Shown: positions 36,506 to 44,902 of the stretch, in pieces
How positions within the stretch are numbered: the first letter of the stretch is position 1
How the letters are laid out: each line of letters opens with the position of its first letter
Assembly: GCA_934691935.1 (NCBI GenBank)
Contig: CAKUTH010000007.1
Coordinates: 62,001-126,000 of the forward strand
Origin: an uncultured Candidatus Melainabacteria bacterium
GTDB lineage: Bacteria > Cyanobacteriota > Vampirovibrionia > Gastranaerophilales > Gastranaerophilaceae
DNA length: 64,000 nt
Reading direction: 5' to 3'
Translations under genes and position numbers: made by a program
Notes under the pieces: model-generated
The model's input: the letters and a program-made list of their open reading frames with translations, nothing else
What the model was told of the DNA's origin: nothing
Database searches by the model: none

Positions 36506-37786
36506 ATGGATAGATTATTTGGAATTTTCGGAATATTACTGATTTTTGGCATAGCATACATGATGTCAAATAACAGAAAAGCAATCAATTACAAAACCAT
36601 AGGAACGGGTTTTGCACTACAGATATTACTTGCGGTTTTTATTTTTAAAGTTCCGCTTGGTCGTTCCATATTTTTAAATCTCGGATTATTTATCCAGAAA
36701 GTTCTTGAATTTGCAAAAGAAGGCGGGGCTTTCGTATTCGGTCCGTTGATGACTGAACACAAAATTACGGCAGTATTTGGAGAAGGCGCGCAAGTATTTG
36801 CGTTGCAGTTGATAGCATCTCTCATTTTTATGATGATTTTGGTTAACATCTTGTATTACTACGGGATTATGCAAAGAATAGTACCGATTTTCGGCAAAGC
36901 AATGAATAAACTTATGGGGGTAAGCGGAGCAGAAGCTCTTTCTAACGTAGCCAGCGCATTTGTCGGACAAATATCTGCACAAATTATGATTAGACCATAT
37001 TTGGCAAAACTTACACGCTCTGAACTTTTGGCATCAATGGCTGGTAGCATGGCATGTATTTCTGGGGCGACCATGCCTATTTACATCGGCATGGGAATTC
37101 CTGCTCAATACTTGTTAGCATCATCAGTTATGGCTGTCCCTGGGGCTTTGGTAATAACAAAAATCATGTACCCAGAAACAGGCACACCAGAAACAAGTGA
37201 AGATATAAAAATTGAATACAGCAAACGCAGAAAACCTTATATAAACGTATTTGACGCAATTTCTGCTGGAGCATCAGAAGGCATGAAAGTTGCAATCAAT
37301 GTGGTTGCCATGATTTTGGCATTGGTTGCTTTGGTTGCAATGATTGACTGGATACTCGGCGGACTTGGTACGTTTATCGTAAAATATTTGCACATAAACT
37401 TTGCAACTTTCGATTTAAACGAGCTTTCTTTAAAATTAATTCTTGGTAAAATTTTCTCAGTATTTGCGTTCTTAATGGGTGTACCAATGTCTGAAGCGAC
37501 ATCAGTTGGAAGTTTAATGGGGACAAAACTTGTCTTAAACGAAATGGTAGCATATTTTGATTTAACAACACTTCCACAAGCCTTGTCTGACAAGAGTTTC
37601 TTAATCGCGAGTTTTGCATTATGCAGTTTTGGTAACCTTGGTTCAATCGCAATTCAACTTGGCGGTATCGGCGAGCTTGCGCCAAACCAACGTAAAAACC
37701 TTGCACGCTTGGGCGTAAGAGCGTTGATAGCAGGTACATTAACTTGCTACATGTCAGCATCTATCGCAGGAATTTTGTTTAATTAA
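36506..37786 (+). CDS. Concentrative nucleoside transporter (NupC/CNT family)
   Basis: The 426-residue inner-membrane protein imports nucleosides with protons or sodium. CNT-family blocks are visible: GGAFVFGPLM (about 74), SGAEALSNVASAFVGQ (about 139-154), SGATMPIYIGMG (about 184) and FGNLGSIAIQLGGIG near the C-terminus. About ten hydrophobic segments are present. AGAGGGGAAAAA precedes the ATG. The GIY-YIG cassette begins 12 nt after its stop. Confidence 0.92.
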   Translation: MDRLFGIFGILLIFGIAYMMSNNRKAINYKTIGTGFALQILLAVFIFKVPLGRSIFLNLGLFIQKVLEFAKEGGAFVFGPLMTEHKITAVFGEGAQVFALQLIASLIFMMILVNILYYYGIMQRIVPIFGKAMNKLMGVSGAEALSNVASAFVGQISAQIMIRPYLAKLTRSELLASMAGSMACISGATMPIYIGMGIPAQYLLASSVMAVPGALVITKIMYPETGTPETSEDIKIEYSKRRKPYINVFDAISAGASEGMKVAINVVAMILALVALVAMIDWILGGLGTFIVKYLHINFATFDLNELSLKLILGKIFSVFAFLMGVPMSEATSVGSLMGTKLVLNEMVAYFDLTTLPQALSDKSFLIASFALCSFGNLGSIAIQLGGIGELAPNQRKNLARLGVRALIAGTLTCYMSASIAGILFN

Positions 37787-37798
37787 TAAGGTGTAGTA

Positions 37799-37883
37799 TT
37801 AACAGATCGCGCAATAAATGCGCGATGACAGTGTGGTGATAATATGCTATAAAATCTGTCATCGCGGACTTGTTCCGCGATCT
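37799..37883. repeat. 85-bp direct repeat, left copy (flanks GIY-YIG gene)
   Basis: Identical over 85 nt to 38232-38316. The unit is itself inverted: its first 28 nt (AGATCGCG...CGCGATGACAG) mirror its last 28 (CTGTCATCGCG...CGCGATCT), separated by a 24-nt AT-rich centre. Confidence 0.95.
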
Positions 37884-37932
37884 AAATACATTAACAGTTG
37901 CACAAGATACAAATTTCGATTAGCATTAAAAC

Positions 37933-38235
37933 ATGACAGAGAAACAATATTACGTATATATTCTTTCAAATACAAAACATACAGTGTTCTACACTGGAGT
38001 AACATCCAACTTAATCAAAAGAATGTACGAGCACACAAACGAATTGGTCGAAGGCTTTACTAAAACATACCATATCCATGAACTAATGTACTATGAAATA
38101 CATAACGATATTAACGAAGCTATTAAACGAGAAAAAATTATAAAGAAATGGAAAAGAGACTGGAAATGGAATATTATTGATAAAATTAATCCAGAACGAA
38201 AAAATTTATTTGTAAATAACGATATTGTCAGTTAA
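37933..38235 (+). CDS. GIY-YIG nuclease domain protein (UPF0213-like)
   Basis: The 100-residue protein is a single GIY-YIG domain: YYVYILSN (the GIY strand, about 6-13), YTGVTSNLIKRMYEH (YIG strand and catalytic arginine, about 20-34), then EAIKREKIIKKWKRDWK with the metal-binding glutamate. Small stand-alone members may nick DNA; their roles are poorly known. The stop codon TAA lies inside the right 85-bp repeat, and the gene sits wholly between the two repeats (37799-38316). No strong RBS is visible. Confidence 0.88.
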   Translation: MTEKQYYVYILSNTKHTVFYTGVTSNLIKRMYEHTNELVEGFTKTYHIHELMYYEIHNDINEAIKREKIIKKWKRDWKWNIIDKINPERKNLFVNNDIVS

Positions 38236-38316
38236 CAGATCGCGCAATAAATGCGCGATGACAGTGTGGTGATAATATGCTATAAAATCTGTCATCGCGG
38301 ACTTGTTCCGCGATCT
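38232..38316. repeat. 85-bp direct repeat, right copy
   Basis: Perfect copy of 37799-37883, overlapping the last codon of the GIY-YIG gene. Confidence 0.95.
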
Positions 38317-38332
38317 TTAACACATAAACTCA

Positions 38333-38542
38333 TTACCTAAACATATCAACAAACTCAATTTTAAAATAATTAGCTAGCGCAATAATTTTATCCAAAGACG
38401 GTACAATTCTGCCGTTTTCTACCTTACTTATGTATGAAGAATCACAACCAATCAACTCCGAAAGCTGTTTGCTTGAGCAACCATATCGCTTTCTGAGTTT
38501 TTGCAAATTTTGTATAAAAACTTTTACAACTTCTTCATTCAC
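38333..38542 (-). CDS. Small XRE-family transcriptional regulator
   Basis: The 69-residue protein is almost only a Cro/CI helix-turn-helix: CSSKQLSELIGCDSSYISKV (about 22-41), then NGRIVPSLDKIIALANYF. It is expected to bind DNA as a dimer. It is divergent from the pilin-like gene at 38630 and could regulate it; the 87-nt gap would hold the operator. No partner toxin gene is visible. Confidence 0.85.
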   Translation of the reverse strand: MNEEVVKVFIQNLQKLRKRYGCSSKQLSELIGCDSSYISKVENGRIVPSLDKIIALANYFKIEFVDMFR

Positions 38543-38629
38543 AATTTTAATTATCCATAAATAATTCTTTATAAAATGGATTAAAAATCCATTATTTGTG
38601 GTATTATTTTGTTGAGGAAAGGAATTTGC

Positions 38630-39312
38630 ATGAAACGAGCGTTTACTTTAGCTGAAATACTTATTACGCTAGGTATAATTGGGGTTGTTGCATCATTAAC
38701 AATTCCGACATTGGTTAATAACTATAGAAAAAAACAATTTCAAAGTAGTTTAAAGAAAGAATATTCTGTCTTATTGCAAGCTCTGGAGATGTACAAACAA
38801 GACAATGGTGAATATTTAAAATTAAGCGACTGCTACGGCAAACATGCTTGTCTGAAGAAAAATATACAACCTTATTTGAAAGTTCTTATTGACTGTGGTA
38901 ACGTCCAAGCCAGTTCTGACAAAAGTTGTGCATTAAATGGATATTATTCTGGAAAATATATATATATAAAACATACTCAGGTCACCAAGCAAATGAAAAC
39001 AAATTGGACGATGGACAACTCATATTAAATGACGGCGCACAATTGTTATTTGAAGGTACCGATTACTCTACCAGCTTCTATATTTCAGTAGATATTAACG
39101 GATACAGAAAATTACCTAACAAATGGGGAGAAGATCTTTTTACTTTCCAATTAATGGAGAACGGCAAATTATCACCAATGGGAGCACCCGAAACGGACTA
39201 CCAAAGTCCAGGGTTCTGTAGCCGAGAAACTGATTTAAACTTAGTAAACTGGTTAAACGGCATTGCATGTGCAAACAGAGCTATTTATGACAATAGTTTT
39301 TGGGATGAATAA
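38630..39312 (+). pseudogene. Type IV pilin-like protein, frame broken at a (TA)6 tract
   Basis: The ATG at 38630 (after GGAAAGGAATTTGC) starts MKRAFTLAEILITLGIIGVV, a class III signal and N-terminal helix of type IV pilins and pseudopilins. The frame fails just after SGKYIY at (TA)6 (38957-38968) and ends at 39028. A second frame continues with YSGHQANENKLDDGQL up to 39312. Removing one TA unit joins the two into about 227 residues. It is either a slippage-switched (phase-variable) gene, a pseudogene or a sequencing error. Confidence 0.8.
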
Positions 39313-39317
39313 ATAAT

Positions 39318-39623
39318 TTACTGCGGTAAGTGTTTCTGCCAGTCAGCATCGAGGGTTTTAATGAACCTATGTGCGTCAATTACATCATCGTAATTTATTG
39401 GCTCTGGACCTTCTTGGACTTCTAACGGCTCATAAGACTTTACATCAATATCCGAAAAACCTAAAAACGCAAGTCCAAAGTTCTTGCCACAATGCGAACA
39501 CTGCAAAGCCACAACAGTTAATCCTTCTTCTTCTCGTTTTATTGTAAAAGATTTTTCATCAAAACCATTTCTACAATATGAGCAACACAAGTTGCTGAAT
39601 AATTTTTCTATTTTCTTCTTCAT
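39318..39623 (-). CDS. Small zinc-ribbon hypothetical protein
   Basis: The 101-residue protein has CCSYC (about 13-17) and CSHC (about 42-45) as a likely zinc site, then an acidic C-terminal half. No family is recognised. AAGAGGACTT precedes the ATG. It is convergent with the broken pilin gene (5-nt gap). Confidence 0.65.
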   Translation of the reverse strand: MKKKIEKLFSNLCCSYCRNGFDEKSFTIKREEEGLTVVALQCSHCGKNFGLAFLGFSDIDVKSYEPLEVQEGPEPINYDDVIDAHRFIKTLDADWQKHLPQ

Positions 39624-39747
39624 AAGTCCTCTTAAATTTTACAATAAAATTTTGTTAAAAAATGTTACGTTTTGTTCTTTTTTGGGAATAATATAGTATA
39701 GTAAAAATGTCGTTTTACTATAAGCTAACAAGATAGGAGTGTTTATC

Positions 39748-39843
39748 ATGGAAGCTATTAACTTAATCCTTTTTGGTTTTATTGTTTACACTGCATTGAT
39801 TGTAGTTCCAAGCATCTGGGAAGAACTAACAACTGAAGCGTAA
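39748..39843 (+). CDS. Tiny single-span membrane protein (31 aa)
   Basis: The ORF encodes MEAINLILFGFIVYTALIVV followed by PSIWEELTTEA. One membrane helix (about 5-22) is followed by an acidic tail. AAGATAGGAGTGTTTATC gives a strong RBS, and AT-rich -10-like TATAGT boxes lie near 39692-39702. It resembles cyanobacterial small photosystem or cytochrome subunits in build, but not closely enough in sequence to name. No photosynthesis genes are present. Confidence 0.6.
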   Translation: MEAINLILFGFIVYTALIVVPSIWEELTTEA

Positions 39844-39985
39844 GTCTTTAAAACTAAAGACGAACAAAAATTAAGAGAGTTCCTTTTTTTAACAAAAAAC
39901 TCAGTTTGTGTTGGAGATTGCCTAAGTAGAAGTGTTAAAAGTACGTTAATTCAAGGTTAACGTCAATTTTGGTACGCAAAGATTT

Positions 39986-40053
39986 AGAGATTCTTCGGTC
40001 TGTCGTCATTCTGAGCAAAACGAAGAATCTCTTTTCGCAAACCTCAGAATGAC
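39986..40053. repeat. Dispersed inverted repeat (GAAGAATCTC / ATTCTGAG family), copy 1
   Basis: Contains AGAGATTCTTCG, GTCATTCTGAGC, CGAAGAATCTCT and CCTCAGAATGAC in the interleaved arrangement shared with 42061-42128, 55828-55897 and 57009-57074. It lies 3' of bioA. Confidence 0.8.
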
Positions 40054-40069
40054 AATATCAAAAATTTTG

Positions 40070-41413
40070 CTACCCAAGAACTTCTCTCATACATTCTAGC
40101 GCAACATCTGTGACGAAATCCATGTCTTTGCGCTCAATTATCAATGGCGGATTGAAATAGATAACGTCGCCTAATGGTCTAAGTATTACGCCTTTTTTCA
40201 GAGCTTTTTTATAAATTTGATAACCTGTTCTTAGGCTACTATCCAACGGTTCTTTGGTATTTTTATCCTTCACAAGCTCAATAGCGTTAACAAGTCCGAT
40301 ATGACGCACTTCCCCAACATTTTTATGAGAAAGAAATTTTTCCTTGATTATGTTGTTGAAATAAACCGCGTTTTCTTGTGCCTGTTTTAGGATTTTACCA
40401 TCTTCCATCAAATCCAAAACAGCATTCGCACAAGAGCAGGCTAACGGATTACCGCTATAGGTATGGCTGTGCATAAAGGCTTTTCCTGTACCGTAATCGT
40501 CGTAAAAAGCGTCATAAATCTTTTGGGTTGTCACAAACATCGCCATTGGCATATAACCGCCTGTTAAGCCTTTTGACAAGCACATAATATCAGGCGAAAC
40601 TCCTGCATGTTCAAAAGCAAACATTTTTCCAGTTCTTCCGTAACCAGTTGCAATTTCGTCAGCTATCAAATGTACATTATATTTGTCGCACAATTCCCTA
40701 AGTTTTTTTAAATACAAAGGTGGATAGATTTTCATACCAGCAGAGCCTTGCAATAACGGTTCAACAAGCATTGCTGAAGTTTCGTCACCATATTTTGCAA
40801 AAGTTTTTTCTGCCTGTTCAAAACATTCACATTGACAGTTGTCACGACATTTGCCATACGGGCATCTGTAACAATCTGGGCCTTTGACTTTTATGACATC
40901 CATCAAAATGGGTTTATAAAGTTTGGTATACAAGTCACAATCACCAACCGACAAAGCCCCGATTGTTTCTCCATGATATGCATCAGTCAACGCCATAAAC
41001 CTTGTTTTTTGCGGGTTACCAGTTTGTTCATGGTATTGAAAACTAACTTTCATTGCCGCCTCTATAGCAGAAGAACCGTTATCGGTAAAATTGAATTTAC
41101 ACAACCCTTTTGGCAAAATTTTTGATAATCTCTCACATAATTTTATTGCTTGTTCATGAGTAAAATTTGCAAAAATTACATGTTCTAGTTTATCTGCCTG
41201 TTTTTTCAATTCTTCACTAATGTGAGGATTACAGTGTCCCAAAAGGTTGCACCACCAAGAGCTAATCACATCGACATATCTGTTGCCATCAATATCATAA
41301 AGATAAACGCCTTTGCCTGACTTCACCACAATAGGAGCTAATTCCTCGTAATCTTTCATTTGAGAGCAAGGGTGCCATATATATTCCAAATCTTTTTTTG
41401 CTAAATCGTTCAT
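40070..41413 (-). CDS. bioA: Adenosylmethionine-8-amino-7-oxononanoate aminotransferase
   Basis: BioA makes 7,8-diaminononanoate in biotin synthesis, using SAM as amino donor. The 447-residue protein has WHPCSQMKDYEE at its start, SSWWCNLLGH (about 50), NFTDNGSSAIEAAMK (about 103), LIADEIATGYGRTGK (about 247) and the PLP-lysine segment LSKGLTGGYMPMA. It overlaps bioD by 4 nt. bioB and bioF are not in the window. Confidence 0.95.
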   Translation of the reverse strand: MNDLAKKDLEYIWHPCSQMKDYEELAPIVVKSGKGVYLYDIDGNRYVDVISSWWCNLLGHCNPHISEELKKQADKLEHVIFANFTHEQAIKLCERLSKILPKGLCKFNFTDNGSSAIEAAMKVSFQYHEQTGNPQKTRFMALTDAYHGETIGALSVGDCDLYTKLYKPILMDVIKVKGPDCYRCPYGKCRDNCQCECFEQAEKTFAKYGDETSAMLVEPLLQGSAGMKIYPPLYLKKLRELCDKYNVHLIADEIATGYGRTGKMFAFEHAGVSPDIMCLSKGLTGGYMPMAMFVTTQKIYDAFYDDYGTGKAFMHSHTYSGNPLACSCANAVLDLMEDGKILKQAQENAVYFNNIIKEKFLSHKNVGEVRHIGLVNAIELVKDKNTKEPLDSSLRTGYQIYKKALKKGVILRPLGDVIYFNPPLIIERKDMDFVTDVALECMREVLG

Positions 41414-42045
41414 AATATCTCCTTAGTACAGATTTCTGTCGCGTCAGTCTTAACGGTTGCGAGAACCTTCACACCAGTTAGTTTTTCAACCATTTTTTTG
41501 TTATCAACTTGCATTATATCTGTTTCATCATAATTATTTAAAATAATACCTTTAACGTTTATCCCATGATTTTTTGCATATTCAACAGTCAAAACAGTAG
41601 AATTAATTGTTCCTAAAGCCGAAGATGCAACAATAATAATATCAAATCCAAGAGCTTTTATCACATCAGGCAACAACAAATCCTCTCCAAACGGACAAAT
41701 TATACCACCTGCGCCTTCAACCAATAAATAATCGAATTCTGATTTTATTCTTTCAAAATCAGTTTTAATTTTCTCTAATTTGATAGGATTGTTTTCAATT
41801 TGCGATGCCAAATGTGGAGATAGAGCTGGCTTAAATTTGTAAGACACGTAATCATTTGCATCTTTTTCAATACCTGCAGTCTTTAATACATATTCGCAAT
41901 CGTTTGGGTAAACATCACCACTTAATGCTGGTTTGTAATAACCGCAATTAATCCCCTGTTTACGTAATGTCTTTACAATAAGGGCTGAAACATAAGTTTT
42001 TCCAACGTCAGTTCCCGTCGCTGTAATAAATATCCCTTTTGTCAT
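41410..42045 (-). CDS. bioD: Dethiobiotin synthetase
   Basis: BioD closes the ureido ring of dethiobiotin from diaminononanoate, CO2 and ATP. The 211-residue protein starts MTKGIFITATGTDVGKTYVS with the P-loop GTDVGKT, then YYKPALSG and LVEGAGGI. I chose ATG 42045, which follows GGGAGAGTATT. The frame is open upstream to 42129, but that part is only the translated dispersed repeat (42061-42128). Confidence 0.95.
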   Translation of the reverse strand: MTKGIFITATGTDVGKTYVSALIVKTLRKQGINCGYYKPALSGDVYPNDCEYVLKTAGIEKDANDYVSYKFKPALSPHLASQIENNPIKLEKIKTDFERIKSEFDYLLVEGAGGIICPFGEDLLLPDVIKALGFDIIIVASSALGTINSTVLTVEYAKNHGINVKGIILNNYDETDIMQVDNKKMVEKLTGVKVLATVKTDATEICTKEIL

Positions 42046-42060
42046 AATACTCTCCCTATC

Positions 42061-42128
42061 TGTCATTCTGAGGCTCACACTACGAGATTCTTCGCTACGC
42101 TCAGAATGACAAGAGCCGAAGAATCTCA
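42061..42128. repeat. Dispersed inverted repeat, copy 2 (5' of bioD)
   Basis: TGTCATTCTGAG (42061-42072) pairs with CTCAGAATGACA, interleaved with GAGATTCTTCG and CGAAGAATCTC. It belongs to the same family as 39986-40053. Confidence 0.85.
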
Positions 42129-42154
42129 TGTGAGTAATTAATTAACGTTCTCAA

Positions 42155-44128
42155 TTATAGAGAACCACCGCCACCATCACGGAAGTAATCGTAGTGTCTT
42201 ATATCATCATAGTTGTTAACATATTCTGCTTCAACATGTTTTTGGAATTGAGTTTGAGGTGGTGCAACTGGTTGAGCTTTTGTGCTTCTTGAAGCTAGCA
42301 ATGCATCAATATTTGGTGATAATGTCATTTCAAAGTGGAAACGACCCATTTTGCTTGCATCTTCGTGATAGTTTCTAATCAATGGGAAGCCCCAATACAA
42401 ACGAGCACTCAAGTCAGCAGGCAATTGAATTCTCAAGCCCATACCTAATGATGCCGCGAAGTAACTACCGCCCATATAATCTTCACTTGCAGCAGGGAAG
42501 ATACCAGCAGTATCAGCAAACACTGCACCTTTTACATATTTACCTATGAATGGAATTTTTTCTCCAGTTCTAGGACTTGTAATTTCTCTAGGTAACAACG
42601 GGAACATCAATTCACCACTGATGAAGTAACCATTTTTACCAATCATCAAACCTTCATTGTAACCTCTTACCGTTACCAAACCACCTGTTTGCATTTGGTC
42701 TAGGTAAGGAATTTGTTTGTCACCAGGTACGATTTGATAATTACTTCTCAAGTGACCGATGATACCGTGTGAGAAATCGTGCAATCTTGTAACGCTACCA
42801 CTATATTTAAAGTAATTGTTATCACGTACACTGTTAAATATTGGGAATGAATAGTAAGCGTTTTGACTCAAATACCAAATACCATATTTAGTATCTTTTC
42901 TTGCCATCAACGCTACTTCAGCAGAAGTTACGTTATCTACACTAACTGCATCTTCGATTTGTGGGAACGGTTTTAAACCGATTGATGTTCTTGCACGTTT
43001 ATAATTGATACCTGCATAAGATTTCAACTCAAATCCAGGTTTTCTAATTAACGGTTGAGAATAGTAAAGTGAATATTGGTACGCTCTACTGTTAATATCA
43101 AACAAGTTTACGTATGGTCCGTATTTAACATCCGCAAATGTTGATGAAAACATAAAGCCCACACGACCGTCTTTTTTGTTAACTGGGAAGTTGTAATCAA
43201 AGAACGGGCTCTGTGCGCCTTTTGAAAAATAAGAACCTAAAGACATTCTGTCACGGTGACCTGTCAAGCTATCCGCATACAACATCGCACCGCCTCTAAG
43301 GCTACCAGTATTACGACGACCTGCGTTATCCATTACACCCATAATATGGAATGGAAAACTTTCATCAGCGACTAAATCAATATCTGTTGTACCAGGTTTT
43401 TCACCAGCTTTCAAAGTCGCTGACAACTTAACACCTTCGTTATAACGGTTAAAGTCAAGTACGTCTTTTTCTAGTTCAACAATATCAAATAATTGACCTT
43501 CTTTTTCTGGCAATCTGCGAGTGATGTATCCATCTTTCGTCCATTTATTCTGTTGAACAGTGATGTTACCGATTTTACTTTCTGTTAAAGCAATATAGAT
43601 ATTACCGTTTTGCACTGTTTGTTCAGGCAAAAACGCTCTCGCTGTAACAAAACCTTTTTCTGCATATAAGTTATTAATTTCATCAATAACGTTTTGAATA
43701 TCTTGAATAAACACGTTACGACCGACTAACGGTTGAACGAGTTTATTAATTTCTTCTTTTGTTAAAATTTCAGATGGGGCAACTTCAATAGAATTTACAT
43801 AAACGCCTTTAGTGTCAAGTTCTTCAACTGTAGCACGATGAAGGGCATTATTTGGGTTTGTATTTTGAATAACCTGATTACCTTCATTAGGGTTAGCATC
43901 CAACCTTCTTCTTTGTTGATATTGACCGTAATCCTCATTTTGTTGTCTTTGTTGGTATCTATCTTTCAAAAAGTCAGTATCGTGAGTTTGGTTACCATAA
44001 ATGGTATTATTTAATCTTGAGGCTTCTGTACCCAAATCATAAGAATAAGCTGATGGGGCAATTGTTGTAGCTAAAGCCAAGCAAAATACTGCACTCAAAA
44101 TACTTTTCTTGGAATTTATCTTTTTCAT
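42155..44128 (-). CDS. Outer-membrane POTRA/beta-barrel transporter, FhaC/ShlB (TpsB) type
   Basis: The 657-residue protein has a signal peptide (about 1-29, cleavage near AYS-YDLG). A POTRA region follows (about 115-260: VQPLVGRNVFIQDIQNVIDE, then FLPEQTVQNGNIYIALTE), and a C-terminal barrel carries the conserved VRGY (in GGLVTVRGYNEG, about 495). TpsB proteins secrete a large partner through the outer membrane. No TpsA gene with a filamentous-haemagglutinin fold is nearby, so the partner is unlinked or the barrel has another role. It is direct evidence of an outer membrane. Confidence 0.87.
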   Translation of the reverse strand: MKKINSKKSILSAVFCLALATTIAPSAYSYDLGTEASRLNNTIYGNQTHDTDFLKDRYQQRQQNEDYGQYQQRRRLDANPNEGNQVIQNTNPNNALHRATVEELDTKGVYVNSIEVAPSEILTKEEINKLVQPLVGRNVFIQDIQNVIDEINNLYAEKGFVTARAFLPEQTVQNGNIYIALTESKIGNITVQQNKWTKDGYITRRLPEKEGQLFDIVELEKDVLDFNRYNEGVKLSATLKAGEKPGTTDIDLVADESFPFHIMGVMDNAGRRNTGSLRGGAMLYADSLTGHRDRMSLGSYFSKGAQSPFFDYNFPVNKKDGRVGFMFSSTFADVKYGPYVNLFDINSRAYQYSLYYSQPLIRKPGFELKSYAGINYKRARTSIGLKPFPQIEDAVSVDNVTSAEVALMARKDTKYGIWYLSQNAYYSFPIFNSVRDNNYFKYSGSVTRLHDFSHGIIGHLRSNYQIVPGDKQIPYLDQMQTGGLVTVRGYNEGLMIGKNGYFISGELMFPLLPREITSPRTGEKIPFIGKYVKGAVFADTAGIFPAASEDYMGGSYFAASLGMGLRIQLPADLSARLYWGFPLIRNYHEDASKMGRFHFEMTLSPNIDALLASRSTKAQPVAPPQTQFQKHVEAEYVNNYDDIRHYDYFRDGGGGSL

Positions 44129-44270
44129 TTATTCACCTTTAAATTTGTAATTACAATCTATCTAAAGTTCTGTCAAAAATTTTTTTTGCGCCTAGAAACC
44201 GAAATTCTAAATCTTTTTTAATTTTTATTAAGTTACGGTAACAAAAATTTGTTCTTTACAAAAATACAAT

Positions 44271-44300
44271 TTGACCTGCTATCATTATATATGATATAGT
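44271..44300 (+). promoter_or_regulatory. Promoter of the Skp/OmpH-like gene
   Basis: TTGACC (44271-44276) and TATAGT (44295-44300) are 18 nt apart. Confidence 0.5.
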
Positions 44301-44360
44301 AAAGATTGTAAAGTTAAAATGTAAAAAATACGTTTTTTGAAGTACAAAAAAGGAGAGAAT

Positions 44361-44822
44361 ATGAATAATAAATTAAAATTTTTATTTGTTGGAATTTCAG
44401 CATTTGTAATCGGTTTGTCACTAAATAACATTGCAGTATCTGATGTTACGTCAAAAATTGCAACTGTTGATGTTGCTGATGTTGTAAATTCTTCAGGTCA
44501 GGTTCAAGCATTGAAGAAAGAACAACAAGCTAAAGCTAAAGAAATTATGACATTTGTTGAAAAAGCGAGAAAAGACGTTGCATCAACAACTGATACAAAG
44601 AAAAAACAAGCGCTTGAAGATAAATACAACAAAGAATTGAGCAATAAAAAACAAGCTATGGACAAAAATTACGCAACAAAATTAGAAGCTATCGACAAAT
44701 CAATTTCAGCTCAAATCGCATCACAAGCTAAACTTGGCGGATACGATATAGTTTTAGCTAAGGGTGTTGTACTTTATGGCGGTACTGACATTACTGATGC
44801 CGTTAAAAAAGCTGTTAAATAA
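44361..44822 (+). CDS. Skp/OmpH-family periplasmic chaperone-like protein
   Basis: The 153-residue protein has an N-terminal signal sequence (about 1-30: MNNKLKFLFVGISAFVIGLS), then IATVDVADVVNSSGQVQALK and a long charged coiled coil (about 50-120). It ends with the family's strand LGGYDIVLAKGVVLYGG. Skp holds unfolded outer-membrane proteins; the TpsB barrel gene is divergent next door. I chose ATG 44361, preceded by AAAAAAGGAGAGAAT. Confidence 0.87.
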   Translation: MNNKLKFLFVGISAFVIGLSLNNIAVSDVTSKIATVDVADVVNSSGQVQALKKEQQAKAKEIMTFVEKARKDVASTTDTKKKQALEDKYNKELSNKKQAMDKNYATKLEAIDKSISAQIASQAKLGGYDIVLAKGVVLYGGTDITDAVKKAVK

Positions 44823-44844
44823 TTTTTAATAATTAGTTTTATTT

Positions 44845-44875
44845 AAAAAGTCCTCTTTATTTAAGAGGACTTTTT
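44845..44875 (+). terminator. Terminator after the Skp/OmpH-like gene
   Basis: AAAAAGTCCTCTT (44845-44857) is fully complementary to AAGAGGACTTTTT (44863-44875). Confidence 0.9.
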
Positions 44876-44902
44876 GTTATCTTGTTTATTTTCCCAATTT
44901 AT

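Noticed and set aside
37818..38063. ORF of 81 residues overlapping the GIY-YIG gene
   Set aside because: Different frame, begins inside the repeat and shows no domain; the GIY-YIG frame explains the region.
42046..42129. N-terminal extension of BioD to ATG 42129
   Set aside because: The added residues are just the dispersed repeat translated; ATG 42045 has a good RBS and gives the normal BioD start.
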